64,000 nt of DNA. Source: Halolactibacillus alkaliphilus (GTDB lineage: Bacteria; Bacillota; Bacilli; Bacillales; Amphibacillaceae). The translations under genes and the position numbers were made by a program. Positions 8,497 through 18,086 of the stretch are shown here, piece after piece (position 1 is the first letter of the stretch; each line of letters starts with the position of its first letter). Location: assembly GCF_900115465.1 (NCBI RefSeq), contig NZ_FOWN01000007.1, positions 1-64,000 of the forward strand, in the 5' to 3' direction. The notes beneath the pieces were generated by a model, which saw only the letters and a list, made by a program, of their open reading frames with translations, did no database searches and had not been told where the DNA came from.

Positions 8497-9480
8497 CTAT
8501 TGATGATAAACCCCGTCAAATAATGTACTGACATCTGCATATGGTGCTTCATCTGCATACGTGGTTGCTTCATCGATTAATGCTTTTATTTTAGCTTCAT
8601 AAGCTTGCTCAATATCAGCTGTTAATATTCCTTGATCCTTTAGTGTACGCTTAAATATAATTAACCCGTCTTTTTCTTTTGCAAGGTCCACTTCTTCTTT
8701 CGTACGATAGGTTAAATCATTGTCATCACTAGAGTGTGGAGTTAAGCGATAAGCAACCGCCTCAATTAAAGTTGGTCCCATACCAGCTAATGCGCGCTTT
8801 CGCGCATTGCTAATGGCTTGATAGACAGCAACAGGATCATTACCATCCACCGTCTCACCATGAATCCCATAGCCAATGGCACGATCAGATATATGTTTAC
8901 AATTTACTTGTTGCTCGATGCCACAAGAAATAGCATATTGATTGTTTTCAACCATTACAATAACTGGCAAGTCATGTACACTCGCAAAGTTTAACCCTTC
9001 ATGGAAATCACCTTGATTACTAGAGCCTTCTCCAAGTGTCACAAAACTCACCGCTTCTTCTTGTTTCATCTTAAGCGCTAACGCTATCCCAACCGCATGT
9101 GGTACTTGCGTGGTTACCGGTGATGAACCCGAAAGCATATTCAAGCGACGATGACCAAAGTGCCCCGGCATTTGTCTGCCACCTGAATTAGGGTCTTCTG
9201 CTTTTGCGAAGGCTTGAAGGAATAATTCTTTTACTGTCATGCCCATCGTTAGAACAACGCCTACGTCACGGTAATACGGCGCGGTATAGTCCACACCTTT
9301 ATGAAGTGCAAAACTGCTTCCAACTTGCATCGCTTCTTGCCCTTGACATGAGACGACAAACGGTATTTTCCCCGAACGGTTTAACAACCACATCCGTTCA
9401 TCACTGCGTCTTGATAACAACATATAGTAAAACATATCTAATAATTGATCATTTGATAATCCACTATCTTTTAGTGTCAT
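8497..9480 (-). CDS. bkdAA: Branched-chain 2-oxoacid dehydrogenase E1 alpha subunit
   Basis: 327 residues. The thiamine diphosphate fold motif is visible as LGEGSSNQGDFHEGLNFAS followed by VENNQYAIS, the usual G-E/D-G...NN signature. YRLTPHSSDDNDLTYR near residue 250 matches the phosphorylation-loop region of E1 alpha enzymes. Forms the alpha2beta2 E1 with the next gene. It starts 21 bases after lpdV with an AGGAGGTA ribosome-binding site. Confidence 0.95.
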   Translation of the reverse strand: MTLKDSGLSNDQLLDMFYYMLLSRRSDERMWLLNRSGKIPFVVSCQGQEAMQVGSSFALHKGVDYTAPYYRDVGVVLTMGMTVKELFLQAFAKAEDPNSGGRQMPGHFGHRRLNMLSGSSPVTTQVPHAVGIALALKMKQEEAVSFVTLGEGSSNQGDFHEGLNFASVHDLPVIVMVENNQYAISCGIEQQVNCKHISDRAIGYGIHGETVDGNDPVAVYQAISNARKRALAGMGPTLIEAVAYRLTPHSSDDNDLTYRTKEEVDLAKEKDGLIIFKRTLKDQGILTADIEQAYEAKIKALIDEATTYADEAPYADVSTLFDGVYHQ

Positions 9481-9501
9481 GTATATCTACCTCCTTCATA
9501 T

Positions 9502-10917
9502 TTACACGTGTACCGGTCGATCGATAGCTAATAAGCTTACTTCTTCAATCACTTCAGACATCGATGGATGCGGGTGAATCGTTTCTCCAAACTCTTCAAT
9601 AGAAGCATTAAGCACCATACCTAGTCCGACTTCTGATATAAGTTCTGTTGCTTTATCGCCAATAATGGATACACCTAATACGTCGCGGGTGTCGTCATTA
9701 ATGACGACTTTGACAAACCCATCACACGCGTCATTAACGATGGCTTTACCGATAGCTTGAAATGGGTATTTAGCTGTTTTCACATGAGTAAATAAAGCTT
9801 TAGCTTCACTTTCAGTGAGACCAACTGTCGCAACTTCTGGTGTTGAATAGACACAGCTTGGGATAAACTGAAGCGGCGTTAAATCAATCGGTTGATCAAA
9901 CATATGATTGACAGCTGCTTTCCCCTCAAAACTCGCCACATGCGCTAATTGCTTTCCACCTATTACATCACCCACCGCATAAATATGCGCTTCCTTTGTT
10001 TGAAAGTTCTCGTTTACTTTAATAAACCCGTAATCATCTGTTTCTATTTGCGTATTATTTAGACCTAATTGATCTGTTTCAGCTATTCGTCCTGCACTCA
10101 CAAGTACATGACTTGTTATAATTGGCGTCGGCTCATTGGCTAATGTAAGTTCAATTAAATCCTCATCATCTCGTACACGAGAACCCATGACAGTTGTATT
10201 CACATACACCTTCAGGCCTCTTTTTTTGAGTTGTGTTAATATTTCCTTTTGAACATCTGGTTCAAATCCGGGTAGTAGATGTTTTTGTTGTTCAACGAGT
10301 GTGACCTGAACACCAAAATCAAGCATCATAGAAGCCCACTCCACCCCAATGACACCACCACCTACGATTGTTAAAGAGGTAGGTAGTTCTTCCAGCGCGA
10401 GGATACTATCTGAAGATAGAATACGCTGATGGTCGAACGGCAATGACTCAAGACTTCTTGGCTTAGCACCTGTCGCAATGAGTACCTGCTTACCAATTAA
10501 CGTTTCTGTCTCTTCCGTTGTTTCGACTGACACAGCACCGGCAAGTGGTGAAAAAATCGATGGTCCTAGCAGGCGGGCAACCCCATAATACATATCTACA
10601 CGGTGTTTTTTCATTAGTTGATTCACACCTTGATAAAGCTTGTCAACGACGGTATTTTTGCGTTGGAAGGCCTCTAAATAATTAAAGGCTAGATCCTTCA
10701 CTTTCACACCGAATAACCCGCATTTTTTAACTGTTTGAAAGACTTCGGCACTTTTAAGTAGTGCCTTTGTTGGGATGCATCCTTTATGAAGGCATGTACC
10801 ACCTAACCTGTCCTTTTCAACAATGGCAACTGTTTTACCTAACTGACGGGCGCGGATGGCAGAAATATAGCCGCCCATACCACCACCCAGTATGACTAGG
10901 TCATAATTTTTAGACAT
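9502..10917 (-). CDS. lpdV: Dihydrolipoyl dehydrogenase (E3 of BCKDH)
   Basis: 471-residue flavoprotein that reoxidises the E2 lipoamide with NAD+. FAD-binding ILGGGMGGYISA is at the N-terminus. The redox-active disulfide is in GGTCLHKGCIPTKALL, and the NAD-binding GGGVIGVEWAS lies near residue 185. The C-terminal active-site base is in ETIHPHPSMSEV. First gene of the bkd operon here. Unlike B. subtilis there is no ptb, bcd, buk or bkdR ahead of it, so acyl-CoA cannot be turned into acyl-phosphate from this locus. Ribosome-binding site AAAGGAGTC. Confidence 0.95.
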   Translation of the reverse strand: MSKNYDLVILGGGMGGYISAIRARQLGKTVAIVEKDRLGGTCLHKGCIPTKALLKSAEVFQTVKKCGLFGVKVKDLAFNYLEAFQRKNTVVDKLYQGVNQLMKKHRVDMYYGVARLLGPSIFSPLAGAVSVETTEETETLIGKQVLIATGAKPRSLESLPFDHQRILSSDSILALEELPTSLTIVGGGVIGVEWASMMLDFGVQVTLVEQQKHLLPGFEPDVQKEILTQLKKRGLKVYVNTTVMGSRVRDDEDLIELTLANEPTPIITSHVLVSAGRIAETDQLGLNNTQIETDDYGFIKVNENFQTKEAHIYAVGDVIGGKQLAHVASFEGKAAVNHMFDQPIDLTPLQFIPSCVYSTPEVATVGLTESEAKALFTHVKTAKYPFQAIGKAIVNDACDGFVKVVINDDTRDVLGVSIIGDKATELISEVGLGMVLNASIEEFGETIHPHPSMSEVIEEVSLLAIDRPVHV

Positions 10918-10964
10918 AAAAAGACTCCTTTTAATAGAAGATATATAACAAAACGTTCATGTTT

Positions 10965-10993
10965 ATCATAGCGCTTCGATGATATATTTTCAA
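10965..10993 (-). promoter_or_regulatory. Sigma-A-type promoter of the bkd operon
   Basis: TTGAAA, 17-bp spacer, TATGAT on the minus strand, about 50 bases before lpdV. This resembles a housekeeping promoter; I see no -24/-12 sigma-L element such as B. subtilis bkd uses. GAAGCGCT around the -10 is a weak partial match to a CcpA cre site. Confidence 0.6.
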
Positions 10994-11062
10994 GCAATAA
11001 TTATAATTAGATATTAGAACCTGGTTATATTTTATTTTTTTATGCTGATTCCAGAAATAAGA

Positions 11063-11107
11063 CAAAAAAAACTACTAGCTAATCTATCCATAGATTAGCT
11101 AGTAGTT
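11063..11107 (-). terminator. Terminator of the aspartokinase gene
   Basis: Very strong hairpin: 17-bp arms starting AACTACTAGCTAATC, followed by eight T on the minus strand, 14 bases past the stop. Confidence 0.93.
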
Positions 11108-11121
11108 AGAGTAATCATCAT

Positions 11122-12474
11122 TTAATTCTCCTCAAAAAACACTCTATAAAGCGATTGAACAGCACGCTTTACACCTTCTTCTTTAATGCCAAACATCATA
11201 GACACTTCAGAAGAACCTTGATTAATCATTTCTAAGTTAACATCAGCTTCTTCAAACGCTTTTGTTGCCTTAGCTGCTGTACCAACAAAACTATGCATGC
11301 CTTCACCAACAATCATAATAAGCGCCAGACGTCGATCAATATAAACCGTATCAGGCTTTAATTCTTTGTTTATACGATTTATAACGATGGCCTCTTTTTC
11401 TTCTGTTAATTGGTTTTCTCGAATAATGACGGATAAGTCATCGATACCAGAAGGTGTATGTTCGAATGAGATACCTTCATCTTCTAGTATGTTTAATAAG
11501 CGTCGCCCAAAACCAATTTCGCGATTCATTAAATACTTACTAACATAAAGACTGACAAAACCGGTGTCACTCGCAATACCAACAACCGCTTGATTAGTCT
11601 CAGCTTTTTCATTAACAATCATCGTCCCTTTAGCACCTGGATTATTAGTATTTTTAATACAGACTGGGATGCGCTCTTTAAAGGCTGGAATTAGTGCTTC
11701 GGCATGAAAGACTGAAAATCCGGCGTAGGATAGTTCCCGCATTTCTTTATAGGTTAATGAGGTAATTTCCTTCGGATTTTTAACAATCTGTGGGTTCACA
11801 CAGTAGACAGAATCAACATCCGTAAAGTTTTCGTATAAATCTGCTTTTACCCCGGCAGCAACAATTGACCCAGTAATATCACTCCCACCACGAGAAAATG
11901 TTACCAACTTACCTTCTTTTGTGTAACCAAAGAAACCTGGAATAACCATGATTTCATCGTGTTTCGTCAATTGATGAATAAGTTTAAAGCTCTCATCCAA
12001 AATTTGCGCACTGCCTGGTTGATCACTTAAAATTAACCCAGCTTCTTTTGGATTAACATAACGAGCATGCATACCTAGCGATACAAGGTATTCACTCAAG
12101 ATTTTTGCTAGTGAATCTTCACCGATGGCTTTAATAGCGTCAAGTTTTGTTGCTAAATCGTTCCCGTCATTGAATATTTTTCTAACGCGGGTTTGAATAT
12201 CATGTAAAACATCCTTAGACAAATGAAGTTCTTCTAGAATGGCCTCAAATCTGTCTACAACACGCTGAAGCTCTTGTTCATGTGATTGACCAAGACGGTA
12301 CGCTTCTCCTAGATCAATAAGTAGATCTGTTACTTTAATGTCATCACTGTTTCTCTTCCCCGGTGCAGACACAACAATAATTTTTCTGTCCGCATCACTT
12401 TGAATAATATTGGCTACTTTTTTTAGTTGTTCAGCATTTGCGACTGAACTTCCCCCGAATTTAGCTACTTTCAT
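11122..12474 (-). CDS. thrD: Aspartate kinase (aspartokinase III, ThrD/YclM type)
   Basis: Phosphorylates L-aspartate, the first step to Lys, Thr, Met and diaminopimelate. 450 residues beginning MKVAKFGGSSVA (ATP-site KFGGSS). Kinase motifs FSRGGSDITGS and the substrate region TDVDSVYCVNP are present. The C-terminus holds two ACT domains, about 300-450 (GIASDTGFVSLYVSKY; LEMINQGSSEVSMMFG). Similarity is strongest to B. subtilis YclM/ThrD, the threonine-regulated single-chain isoenzyme, rather than to LysC or DapG. Only 108 bases separate it from spo0A, too short for a lysine riboswitch, and none is visible. Confidence 0.92.
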   Translation of the reverse strand: MKVAKFGGSSVANAEQLKKVANIIQSDADRKIIVVSAPGKRNSDDIKVTDLLIDLGEAYRLGQSHEQELQRVVDRFEAILEELHLSKDVLHDIQTRVRKIFNDGNDLATKLDAIKAIGEDSLAKILSEYLVSLGMHARYVNPKEAGLILSDQPGSAQILDESFKLIHQLTKHDEIMVIPGFFGYTKEGKLVTFSRGGSDITGSIVAAGVKADLYENFTDVDSVYCVNPQIVKNPKEITSLTYKEMRELSYAGFSVFHAEALIPAFKERIPVCIKNTNNPGAKGTMIVNEKAETNQAVVGIASDTGFVSLYVSKYLMNREIGFGRRLLNILEDEGISFEHTPSGIDDLSVIIRENQLTEEKEAIVINRINKELKPDTVYIDRRLALIMIVGEGMHSFVGTAAKATKAFEEADVNLEMINQGSSEVSMMFGIKEEGVKRAVQSLYRVFFEEN

Positions 12475-12582
12475 CTCTTTAACATCTCCAATAATCTTTA
12501 TAATAGTATAAATACTATCATAAAAATGCGAAAATTGTTATAGTAAAATTCAGATTATTTCATTTTTTATGTATAAGGCATT

Positions 12583-13362
12583 TTAACTCGCTTTATACTT
12601 TAATCTTAAATGATCTGCAACCATAGCGATGAATTCTGAGTTTGTCGGTTTGGCTTTATGCGCATTAACTGTATACCCAAATAAGTCAGTAATAGAATCA
12701 ATATTTCCTCTTGCCCAAGCAACTTCAATAGCATGCCTAATGGCGCGTTCCACGCGTGAAGGGGTAGTATTAAACTTCTTTGCGATATCAGGATAAAGGA
12801 TTTTTGTAATCGAGCCTAATAATTCTATATCATGAAAAATCATGGTGATTGCTTCTCTTAAGTACATATAGCCCTTAATGTGAGCTGGTACACCGACCTC
12901 ATGAATGATATTTGTAATGCTGGCCTCTAAATCAAATGTCTTTCTATTGTGATCGGGTAATTTACTCGTATTACGTTTTGATTCTGTAAACCCTTGTACC
13001 GCTTGGATTTTATGCTCAAGTTGTTCAAAATCGAAAGGTTTTAAAATAAAGTAACTCGCTCCTAATTCACTAGCCCGTTTCATCACATCCTCCTGCCCAA
13101 ACGCTGTTAACATGATGATTTGCGGCTTCTTTTTTAAACGCATCGATTGGATAGTTTCAAGTACACTGATCCCGTCCATTTGAGGCATGATAATATCTAA
13201 CAAGACAACATCTGGTTCGACATCCTTTATAATCTCTACACCTTCTTTTCCATTGTTAGCTACGCCTAAGACGTCATATGCCGGCTTATTTGAAAAATAC
13301 TCCTCCAACATATCCGTTAAAGCGATGTTATCATCAATAAAGACAAGTTCTGTTTGTTTCAT
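12583..13362 (-). CDS. spo0A: Sporulation master regulator Spo0A
   Basis: Response regulator at the end of the sporulation phosphorelay. The receiver domain (about 1-125) has the acidic pocket D10-D11, phosphoacceptor D56 in [13 protein letters not shown], and FILKPF. A linker of about 15 residues leads to the Spo0A-specific DNA-binding domain with [21 protein letters not shown] and the near-invariant end [20 protein letters not shown] (here [12 protein letters not shown]). 259 residues, close to the usual 260-270. Ribosome-binding site AAGGAGGAAAT. Its presence argues that the organism makes endospores. Confidence 0.98.
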   Translation of the reverse strand: MKQTELVFIDDNIALTDMLEEYFSNKPAYDVLGVANNGKEGVEIIKDVEPDVVLLDIIMPQMDGISVLETIQSMRLKKKPQIIMLTAFGQEDVMKRASELGASYFILKPFDFEQLEHKIQAVQGFTESKRNTSKLPDHNRKTFDLEASITNIIHEVGVPAHIKGYMYLREAITMIFHDIELLGSITKILYPDIAKKFNTTPSRVERAIRHAIEVAWARGNIDSITDLFGYTVNAHKAKPTNSEFIAMVADHLRLKYKAS

Positions 13363-13402
13363 ATATATTTCCTCCTTTTTATGATGTAAATCTCAAGTTA
13401 AT

Positions 13403-13478
13403 TTCGACATTGGTTTGAGTTCTCCTGCACAATTCATTAAATTTCATAAATTATGTTAAAACTAGTGGCGATTCGACA
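13403..13478 (-). promoter_or_regulatory. Two 0A boxes upstream of spo0A
   Basis: Two exact TGTCGAA heptamers on the minus strand, at 13478-13472 and 13409-13403. Phosphorylated Spo0A binds TGNCGAA. The proximal box lies about 40 bases before the start codon and is preceded by AGGAGAA with a GAAAT 14 bases on, a loose sigma-H-like arrangement. This suggests autoregulation as in B. subtilis. Confidence 0.6.
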
Positions 13479-13510
13479 AAAACAGACAAGCTCATGAGAG
13501 CTTGTCTGTT
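13477..13510 (-). terminator. Terminator between spoIVB and upstream spo0A promoter region
   Basis: Inverted repeat AACAGACAAGCTC / GAGCTTGTCTGTT with a 4-base loop, placed between spo0A and spoIVB. On the minus strand it is followed by TTTGTCG. Because spoIVB is upstream of spo0A on that strand relative to transcription order recN-spoIVB-spo0A, it ends the spoIVB transcript; the distal 0A box abuts it. Confidence 0.8.
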
Positions 13511-13515
13511 TCATC

Positions 13516-14676
13516 TTATGCCGCTTTTTGATTCTCTGTCTGATTTTGAGTATCCAACATCCATTGCAAATATACACCATAACCTTTGAGTGGATCATCT
13601 ACAAATACATGTGTCACCGCTCCAACAAACTTGCCTTGTTGAATAATGGGACTTCCACTCATTCCTTGGACAATTCCACCCGTCTCGCTAATTAAACGGG
13701 TATCTGTTACTTTCATGACGAAGCTTTTGATTTCAGGTGACGTTTGGTGATTTACTTCAATAATTTCACAATCAAACCTTTCCACTTTTTCGCCTTTTAG
13801 CACTGTCAATAATTGAGCTGGACCGACTTCAACATCTTCCGGCTTTGCTACGACAATAGGTTCATCATAAAGGCTATGTTGCGGTATTTCTGTCAGTTCT
13901 CCAAACACACCAAAAATCGAATGTTGCCTTATAGCACCAAGAATTCCACGTTCAGTCATAAAATGCGCTTGTTTATCACCAGGTTTGTGTTTCTCACTTT
14001 TATTGATTTGATCAACATAGGAATAAAACAAGACACCATTTTCAATAGTCTCAACCGGTTGATCTAGTGCATATATATTATGCCCTAATCCTCCATATAG
14101 CCTTGTTTTAGGGTCATAATACGTGAGTGTACCGACACCAGATAATTGATCTTGAATAAGCACACCTATTCGAAATATTTCCCTCTCTGTTTCTATTGGT
14201 TTTATTTTAACCTTTACCTTATCTCCTTTACGCAGTAAATCGACCATTATCGTTTCTTGACCGTTTTCTGCTAAAAAAGATGTGACATCACTCATTTTCC
14301 GTATAAGTTGGTCATTAATGGCTACAATAATATCACCTACTTCACAACCAGCTTCTTTTCCGGGTGATGTGCGTTCATTATTTTGTTCAACTTCTTCAAA
14401 TCCGACAATCACCACGCCTTCACCTTCTAACTGCATACCAATGGATTGACCTGACGGTATGAGTAGTGTGTTAGCTTGAACCAATCTGTTCCTCCCCACC
14501 TCGAGACTCGATTGGTCATGTTCGTTTCGGTTAAAATTTTTGTGCATACCGGAAACTTCAGATGATACGAGCTGAGCACGAGGTAAATTTTCTGCATAAA
14601 GATGATGCTTAGTTGGTACAAAAACTAAAAAAAATAACACCATCAAACACATGCTCTGTTTAATTAATTGCGACAT
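13516..14676 (-). CDS. spoIVB: SpoIVB signalling serine protease
   Basis: Forespore-secreted protease that cleaves SpoIVFA and so triggers pro-sigma-K processing. An N-terminal membrane anchor is at about residues 6-24. A PDZ domain is at about 110-175 (SPGKEAGCEVGDIIVAINDQ). The SA-clan protease domain carries the catalytic Ser in GMSGSPI near the C-terminus, with VTHVFVDDPLKGYGVY after it. The ATG at 14676 is chosen because AAGGAGAGG lies upstream; a TTG 18 bases earlier would overlap that site. 386 residues, close to the B. subtilis protein. Confidence 0.95.
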   Translation of the reverse strand: MSQLIKQSMCLMVLFFLVFVPTKHHLYAENLPRAQLVSSEVSGMHKNFNRNEHDQSSLEVGRNRLVQANTLLIPSGQSIGMQLEGEGVVIVGFEEVEQNNERTSPGKEAGCEVGDIIVAINDQLIRKMSDVTSFLAENGQETIMVDLLRKGDKVKVKIKPIETEREIFRIGVLIQDQLSGVGTLTYYDPKTRLYGGLGHNIYALDQPVETIENGVLFYSYVDQINKSEKHKPGDKQAHFMTERGILGAIRQHSIFGVFGELTEIPQHSLYDEPIVVAKPEDVEVGPAQLLTVLKGEKVERFDCEIIEVNHQTSPEIKSFVMKVTDTRLISETGGIVQGMSGSPIIQQGKFVGAVTHVFVDDPLKGYGVYLQWMLDTQNQTENQKAA

Positions 14677-14791
14677 AGCTTCCTCTCCTTTCAATTTGAT
14701 ACGAGTAGCTTATGTCAAAATTGATGCAATTACTCATTGTAATGATAAGTAAAGCTAGCAGCATTTACTAATCAAGTTTACGTATAAAAAG

Positions 14792-14973
14792 ATCGAGTAG
14801 GAGGTAGGTGATTATTTTACCTACCAACCTCTCACACCATCGTAAGTGTGCGTCTGTATAAAGCTGTTTAATAATTTAAGTATTTTTTAATTTATAAGCG
14901 ATCATTTGAAAGTACTTGGTGAAGGTCAGGGCTCATCAAGCTATTCCAACACTTTTTTCCATGCCGGTCGCAC
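14792..14973 (-). mobile_element. Group II intron relic (probably class C), interior and reverse transcriptase lost
   Basis: On the minus strand the segment opens with GTGCGACCGGCATGG, the GUGYG start of a group II intron. It continues with domain-I-like sequence (GAGCCCTGACCTTCACCAAG) and ends with GTGTGAGAGGTTGGTAGG, a short loop and CCTACCTCCTACTCGAT, the classic domain VI hairpin and 3' end. Only 182 bases remain of an element usually about 2 kb, so domain IV with the maturase is gone. The 5' splice site follows the recN terminator hairpin and its T run, the known target preference of class C introns. Confidence 0.72.
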
Positions 14974-14974
14974 G

Positions 14975-15004
14975 TAAAAAAGCCACCTTACATGATGTAA
15001 GGTG
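14975..15004 (-). terminator. Terminator of recN, target of the intron
   Basis: Stem CACCTTACAT / ATGTAAGGTG then GCTTTTTT on the minus strand, directly abutting the intron 5' end. Confidence 0.88.
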
Positions 15005-15018
15005 ACCGTCGTCATTTA

Positions 15019-16740
15019 TTATATTTTTTTAAATTCCTCTGCATATTCAATTAATGAGAGCGCATGTGCCCGGGATGTTTCTGTTATCTCTTTTCCTGTC
15101 ATCATGCGGGCTAATTCATCCGTCCTTGTATCGATAGTTAACTCGTTTACTGTCGTATGGGTATGATTATCCGTTTGCTTTTTCTCAATCAAAACATGGG
15201 TGTCAGCCATAGCAGCCACTTGTGGTAAATGTGTAATACAGAGCACCTGTGAACCACTCGCAATTGAGGCGATTTTTTCTGCGATAGCTTGTGCTACACG
15301 GCCACTAACTCCCGTATCAACTTCATCAAAAATAACACTGGTTATTCCTTGATGCTTAGCAAATATTTTTTTTAATGCTAACATGATTCGTGAGAGCTCT
15401 CCACCTGAGGCTACTTTATTTAAAGGTTTAATGGGTTCTCCTGGATTAGTTGATAACAAAAATTGCACGTGATCATTACCATTAGAACTTAATTTAATGT
15501 GATCAACATGATCTTTTACTTGGTTCATATTTTGCTTTAGTTTAATTTCCACTTGAAATTTCGCTTTTTCTAAATATAAATCTGCCAGTTCGTTTCGCAT
15601 AGCAATTTCTAACGCCTCTTTTGCTTTCATTCTTAAATGGTGTAACTGTTCAGCTTCAAGAGCAGCATCGTGCACTTTATTTTCTACTTGTTCTTTCAAA
15701 CGTGATAATGAACCATCTCTGTCTTCTAGTTGTTCAATTTCATCACTGATTTTCGCTTGATATTCAATCATCTCATCCACGCTTGTGCCATATTTTCGCA
15801 TTAAACGCGATAATTCATTTAAACGAGACTCAATCATGTTTAATCGATCCGGATTAAATTCAAACGCATCCAAATAATCTCTTAGACGATAAGTGACATC
15901 TTCAATCATATAAAAAGCTTCCAGGTACGTATTTTTCACGTCACCTAAACTTGCATCATAATCACTTGCATCAACCAAGGCTGTTTGAGCAAGTGTAAGC
16001 CAGTCATTGGCACGTTGTTCTTCTGTGATTGCCTGATAGGCTTCTGTTACCCCAGCAAAGATTTTTTCTGCATGACTTAATTTATCTCGCTCAAGGTTGA
16101 GTTCTACGTCTTCGTTCGGTACAAGTTCGGCTGATTGCAATTCATTTAGTTGGAACTTTAATAGATCTAAACGTTGAATAATATCTTGTTCATTCGTTTG
16201 TAATTTAAGCAGGCGATCTTTTAGCTTTTTCCACTGTCGATACACATCTTGGTAATCTTCTAAAGCCTGGCCGATGCCTTGTTGGTCAAAAAGATCTAAT
16301 AATTCAATATGTACTTCCTGATTCATAAGTGATTGCGTTTCATGTTGCGTGTGAATGTCAATTAAGATACGACCAAATTCTTTTAAAATGCCTAATGTGA
16401 CGAGTGTCCCATTGACGCGGCAAATACTTTTGCCTGAATCAGAAATCGTTCGGTGAAGAATGATTACAGCCTCATCAATTTCTACACCGTAATTTTCTGC
16501 AATTTTATAAGCGGGATGCTTAAGATCATCCAGCGCAAATAAGCCTTCTAAAGAAGCTTTCTTAGCGCCATGTTTAACAAACTCAACTGAACCACGGCCG
16601 CCAGCCAATAACTGAATGGCATCAATAATAATCGATTTTCCTGCGCCCGTCTCCCCAGTTAAAACTGTTAAACCTTCTTTAAATTGCAGTTGTAAATGAT
16701 CAATAATCGCGAAATCCCTAATTGATAGCTCTGTTAACAT
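15019..16740 (-). CDS. recN: DNA repair protein RecN
   Basis: 573-residue SMC-like ATPase that gathers double-strand-break ends early in recombinational repair. Walker A LTGETGAGKSIIIDAI is at about residues 29-43. A long antiparallel coiled coil runs about 155-380. The ABC signature is in KVASGGELSRIMLALK and Walker B in VIFDEVDTGVSGRVA. Last gene of the nusB-to-recN series; it starts 24 bases after argR, as in B. subtilis. Confidence 0.96.
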   Translation of the reverse strand: MLTELSIRDFAIIDHLQLQFKEGLTVLTGETGAGKSIIIDAIQLLAGGRGSVEFVKHGAKKASLEGLFALDDLKHPAYKIAENYGVEIDEAVIILHRTISDSGKSICRVNGTLVTLGILKEFGRILIDIHTQHETQSLMNQEVHIELLDLFDQQGIGQALEDYQDVYRQWKKLKDRLLKLQTNEQDIIQRLDLLKFQLNELQSAELVPNEDVELNLERDKLSHAEKIFAGVTEAYQAITEEQRANDWLTLAQTALVDASDYDASLGDVKNTYLEAFYMIEDVTYRLRDYLDAFEFNPDRLNMIESRLNELSRLMRKYGTSVDEMIEYQAKISDEIEQLEDRDGSLSRLKEQVENKVHDAALEAEQLHHLRMKAKEALEIAMRNELADLYLEKAKFQVEIKLKQNMNQVKDHVDHIKLSSNGNDHVQFLLSTNPGEPIKPLNKVASGGELSRIMLALKKIFAKHQGITSVIFDEVDTGVSGRVAQAIAEKIASIASGSQVLCITHLPQVAAMADTHVLIEKKQTDNHTHTTVNELTIDTRTDELARMMTGKEITETSRAHALSLIEYAEEFKKI

Positions 16741-16764
16741 GTTGGTCTCTCCCGTCTACAAAAT

Positions 16765-17214
16765 CTACAGCATCGCTAAAAAGCGTTGTTCTATCTCATC
16801 AGTCACAGCAACATCACGGCAAATAACCAATATTGTATCATCACCACAAATAGAGCCAAGAACTTCTGGCCAGTCTAAGTTGTCTATTAAAGCACCGAGA
16901 GCATTGGCATTTCCAGGAAGTGTTTTTATGACCAAAAAGTGCGTTGCTTTGTCAATGCGGACAAAGGCATCACGCATTAATCTTTTTAATTTTTCTAACG
17001 GATTGAAACGTTGATCAGCCGGTAAGCTATATTTATAGCGTCCTTCTGATGTGGGTACTTTCACTAAGTGCAGCTCTTTAATATCTCGTGAAATTGTTGC
17101 TTGTGTGACAGGGTACCCTTCTTCTCTTAGCGCATCGACAAGTTCATCTTGTGTTTCTATCTCATTACTTGTAATAAATTCTCGAATTTTAATATGACGC
17201 TGTCCTTTATTCAT
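16765..17214 (-). CDS. argR: Arginine repressor ArgR/AhrC
   Basis: 149 residues. The N-terminal winged helix (about 1-70) contains [19 protein letters not shown], the DNA-contact helix. The C-terminal oligomerisation and arginine-binding domain carries [16 protein letters not shown], with the two Asp residues that bind arginine. Represses arginine biosynthesis and activates catabolism as a hexamer. Conserved position between tlyA and recN. Confidence 0.96.
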   Translation of the reverse strand: MNKGQRHIKIREFITSNEIETQDELVDALREEGYPVTQATISRDIKELHLVKVPTSEGRYKYSLPADQRFNPLEKLKRLMRDAFVRIDKATHFLVIKTLPGNANALGALIDNLDWPEVLGSICGDDTILVICRDVAVTDEIEQRFLAML

Positions 17215-17233
17215 TGTTCGCCAACCTCTCTGT

Positions 17234-18055
17234 TTACTTACTTAACGATTGATGTGCATCGACGATTGTCTTCTCAATAAGCTCAGGCCAATCAGCGATT
17301 GTCTCGTTTTTTTCTGTACGTTTAATATGAACTAAAAATTCGATATTACCGTCACCACCGGTAATAGGTGAATACGTTAAATCAAGTATTGAAAAACCTT
17401 CAGCCATCATGAAAGTAAGCGTTCTCTCAAGAACATCCCTGTGTACTGCCATGTCTCTTACAATCCCTTTTTTACCCACTTGACTCTTTCCAGCTTCAAA
17501 TTGCGGCTTAATTAGCACGATAGCATCGCCATTCATCACTAAAATATCTTTTAGAGGTGGCATAATTAAACGCAAGGAGATAAACGACACATCAATTGTC
17601 ACAAAGTCTGGTAAGCCCTTTATAAACAATGCCGGTGTTGCATGTCTAAAGTTGGTTCTTTCCATCACAATCACACGCGGATCATTTCGAAGCTTCCATG
17701 CCAGTTGATTATACCCTACGTCTAAAGCATAACTTAGCTTTATGCCGTTCATCAGAGCACAATCCGTAAAGCCTCCTGTTGATGATCCGATATCCAGCAT
17801 CGTACGTCCGGTAATATCTAAATTAAAATAGGCTAACGCCTTTTCTAATTTTAGTCCACCACGACCAACGTAGGGCATCACATTACCTTTTACAGTTAAA
17901 GGTATATCGTCATTTACTTTAACCCCTGGTTTATCTAGTCTTAACGTCTCTGAGTAGACAAGTCCTGCCATCACCGCTCGCTTTGCTTTTTCTCTTGTTT
18001 CACATAGGCCTCGCTCCACTAGTAATATATCTAGTCTTACTTTATTTACTTTCAT
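17234..18055 (-). CDS. tlyA: TlyA-family rRNA 2'-O-ribose methyltransferase (YqxC)
   Basis: An N-terminal S4 RNA-binding domain ([20 protein letters not shown]) is followed by an FtsJ-like Rossmann methyltransferase with the SAM motif [15 protein letters not shown]. TlyA homologues methylate C1409 of 16S and C1920 of 23S rRNA; the 'hemolysin' label is historical. ATG at 18055 preferred: it has GGAACG upstream and matches family length (273 residues); a longer frame adds ten atypical residues. It lies 31 bases after oapA, probably cotranscribed. Confidence 0.92.
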   Translation of the reverse strand: MKVNKVRLDILLVERGLCETREKAKRAVMAGLVYSETLRLDKPGVKVNDDIPLTVKGNVMPYVGRGGLKLEKALAYFNLDITGRTMLDIGSSTGGFTDCALMNGIKLSYALDVGYNQLAWKLRNDPRVIVMERTNFRHATPALFIKGLPDFVTIDVSFISLRLIMPPLKDILVMNGDAIVLIKPQFEAGKSQVGKKGIVRDMAVHRDVLERTLTFMMAEGFSILDLTYSPITGGDGNIEFLVHIKRTEKNETIADWPELIEKTIVDAHQSLSK

Positions 18056-18086
18056 GACATCGTTCCTTTTCTGTAATATAATCATA

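Noticed and set aside
10965-10993. CcpA cre site at the bkd promoter
   Set aside because: About three mismatches at conserved positions; only the central GCGC-type core fits.
12475-12582. Lysine riboswitch ahead of the aspartokinase gene
   Set aside because: The interval is only 108 bp and lacks the needed helices.
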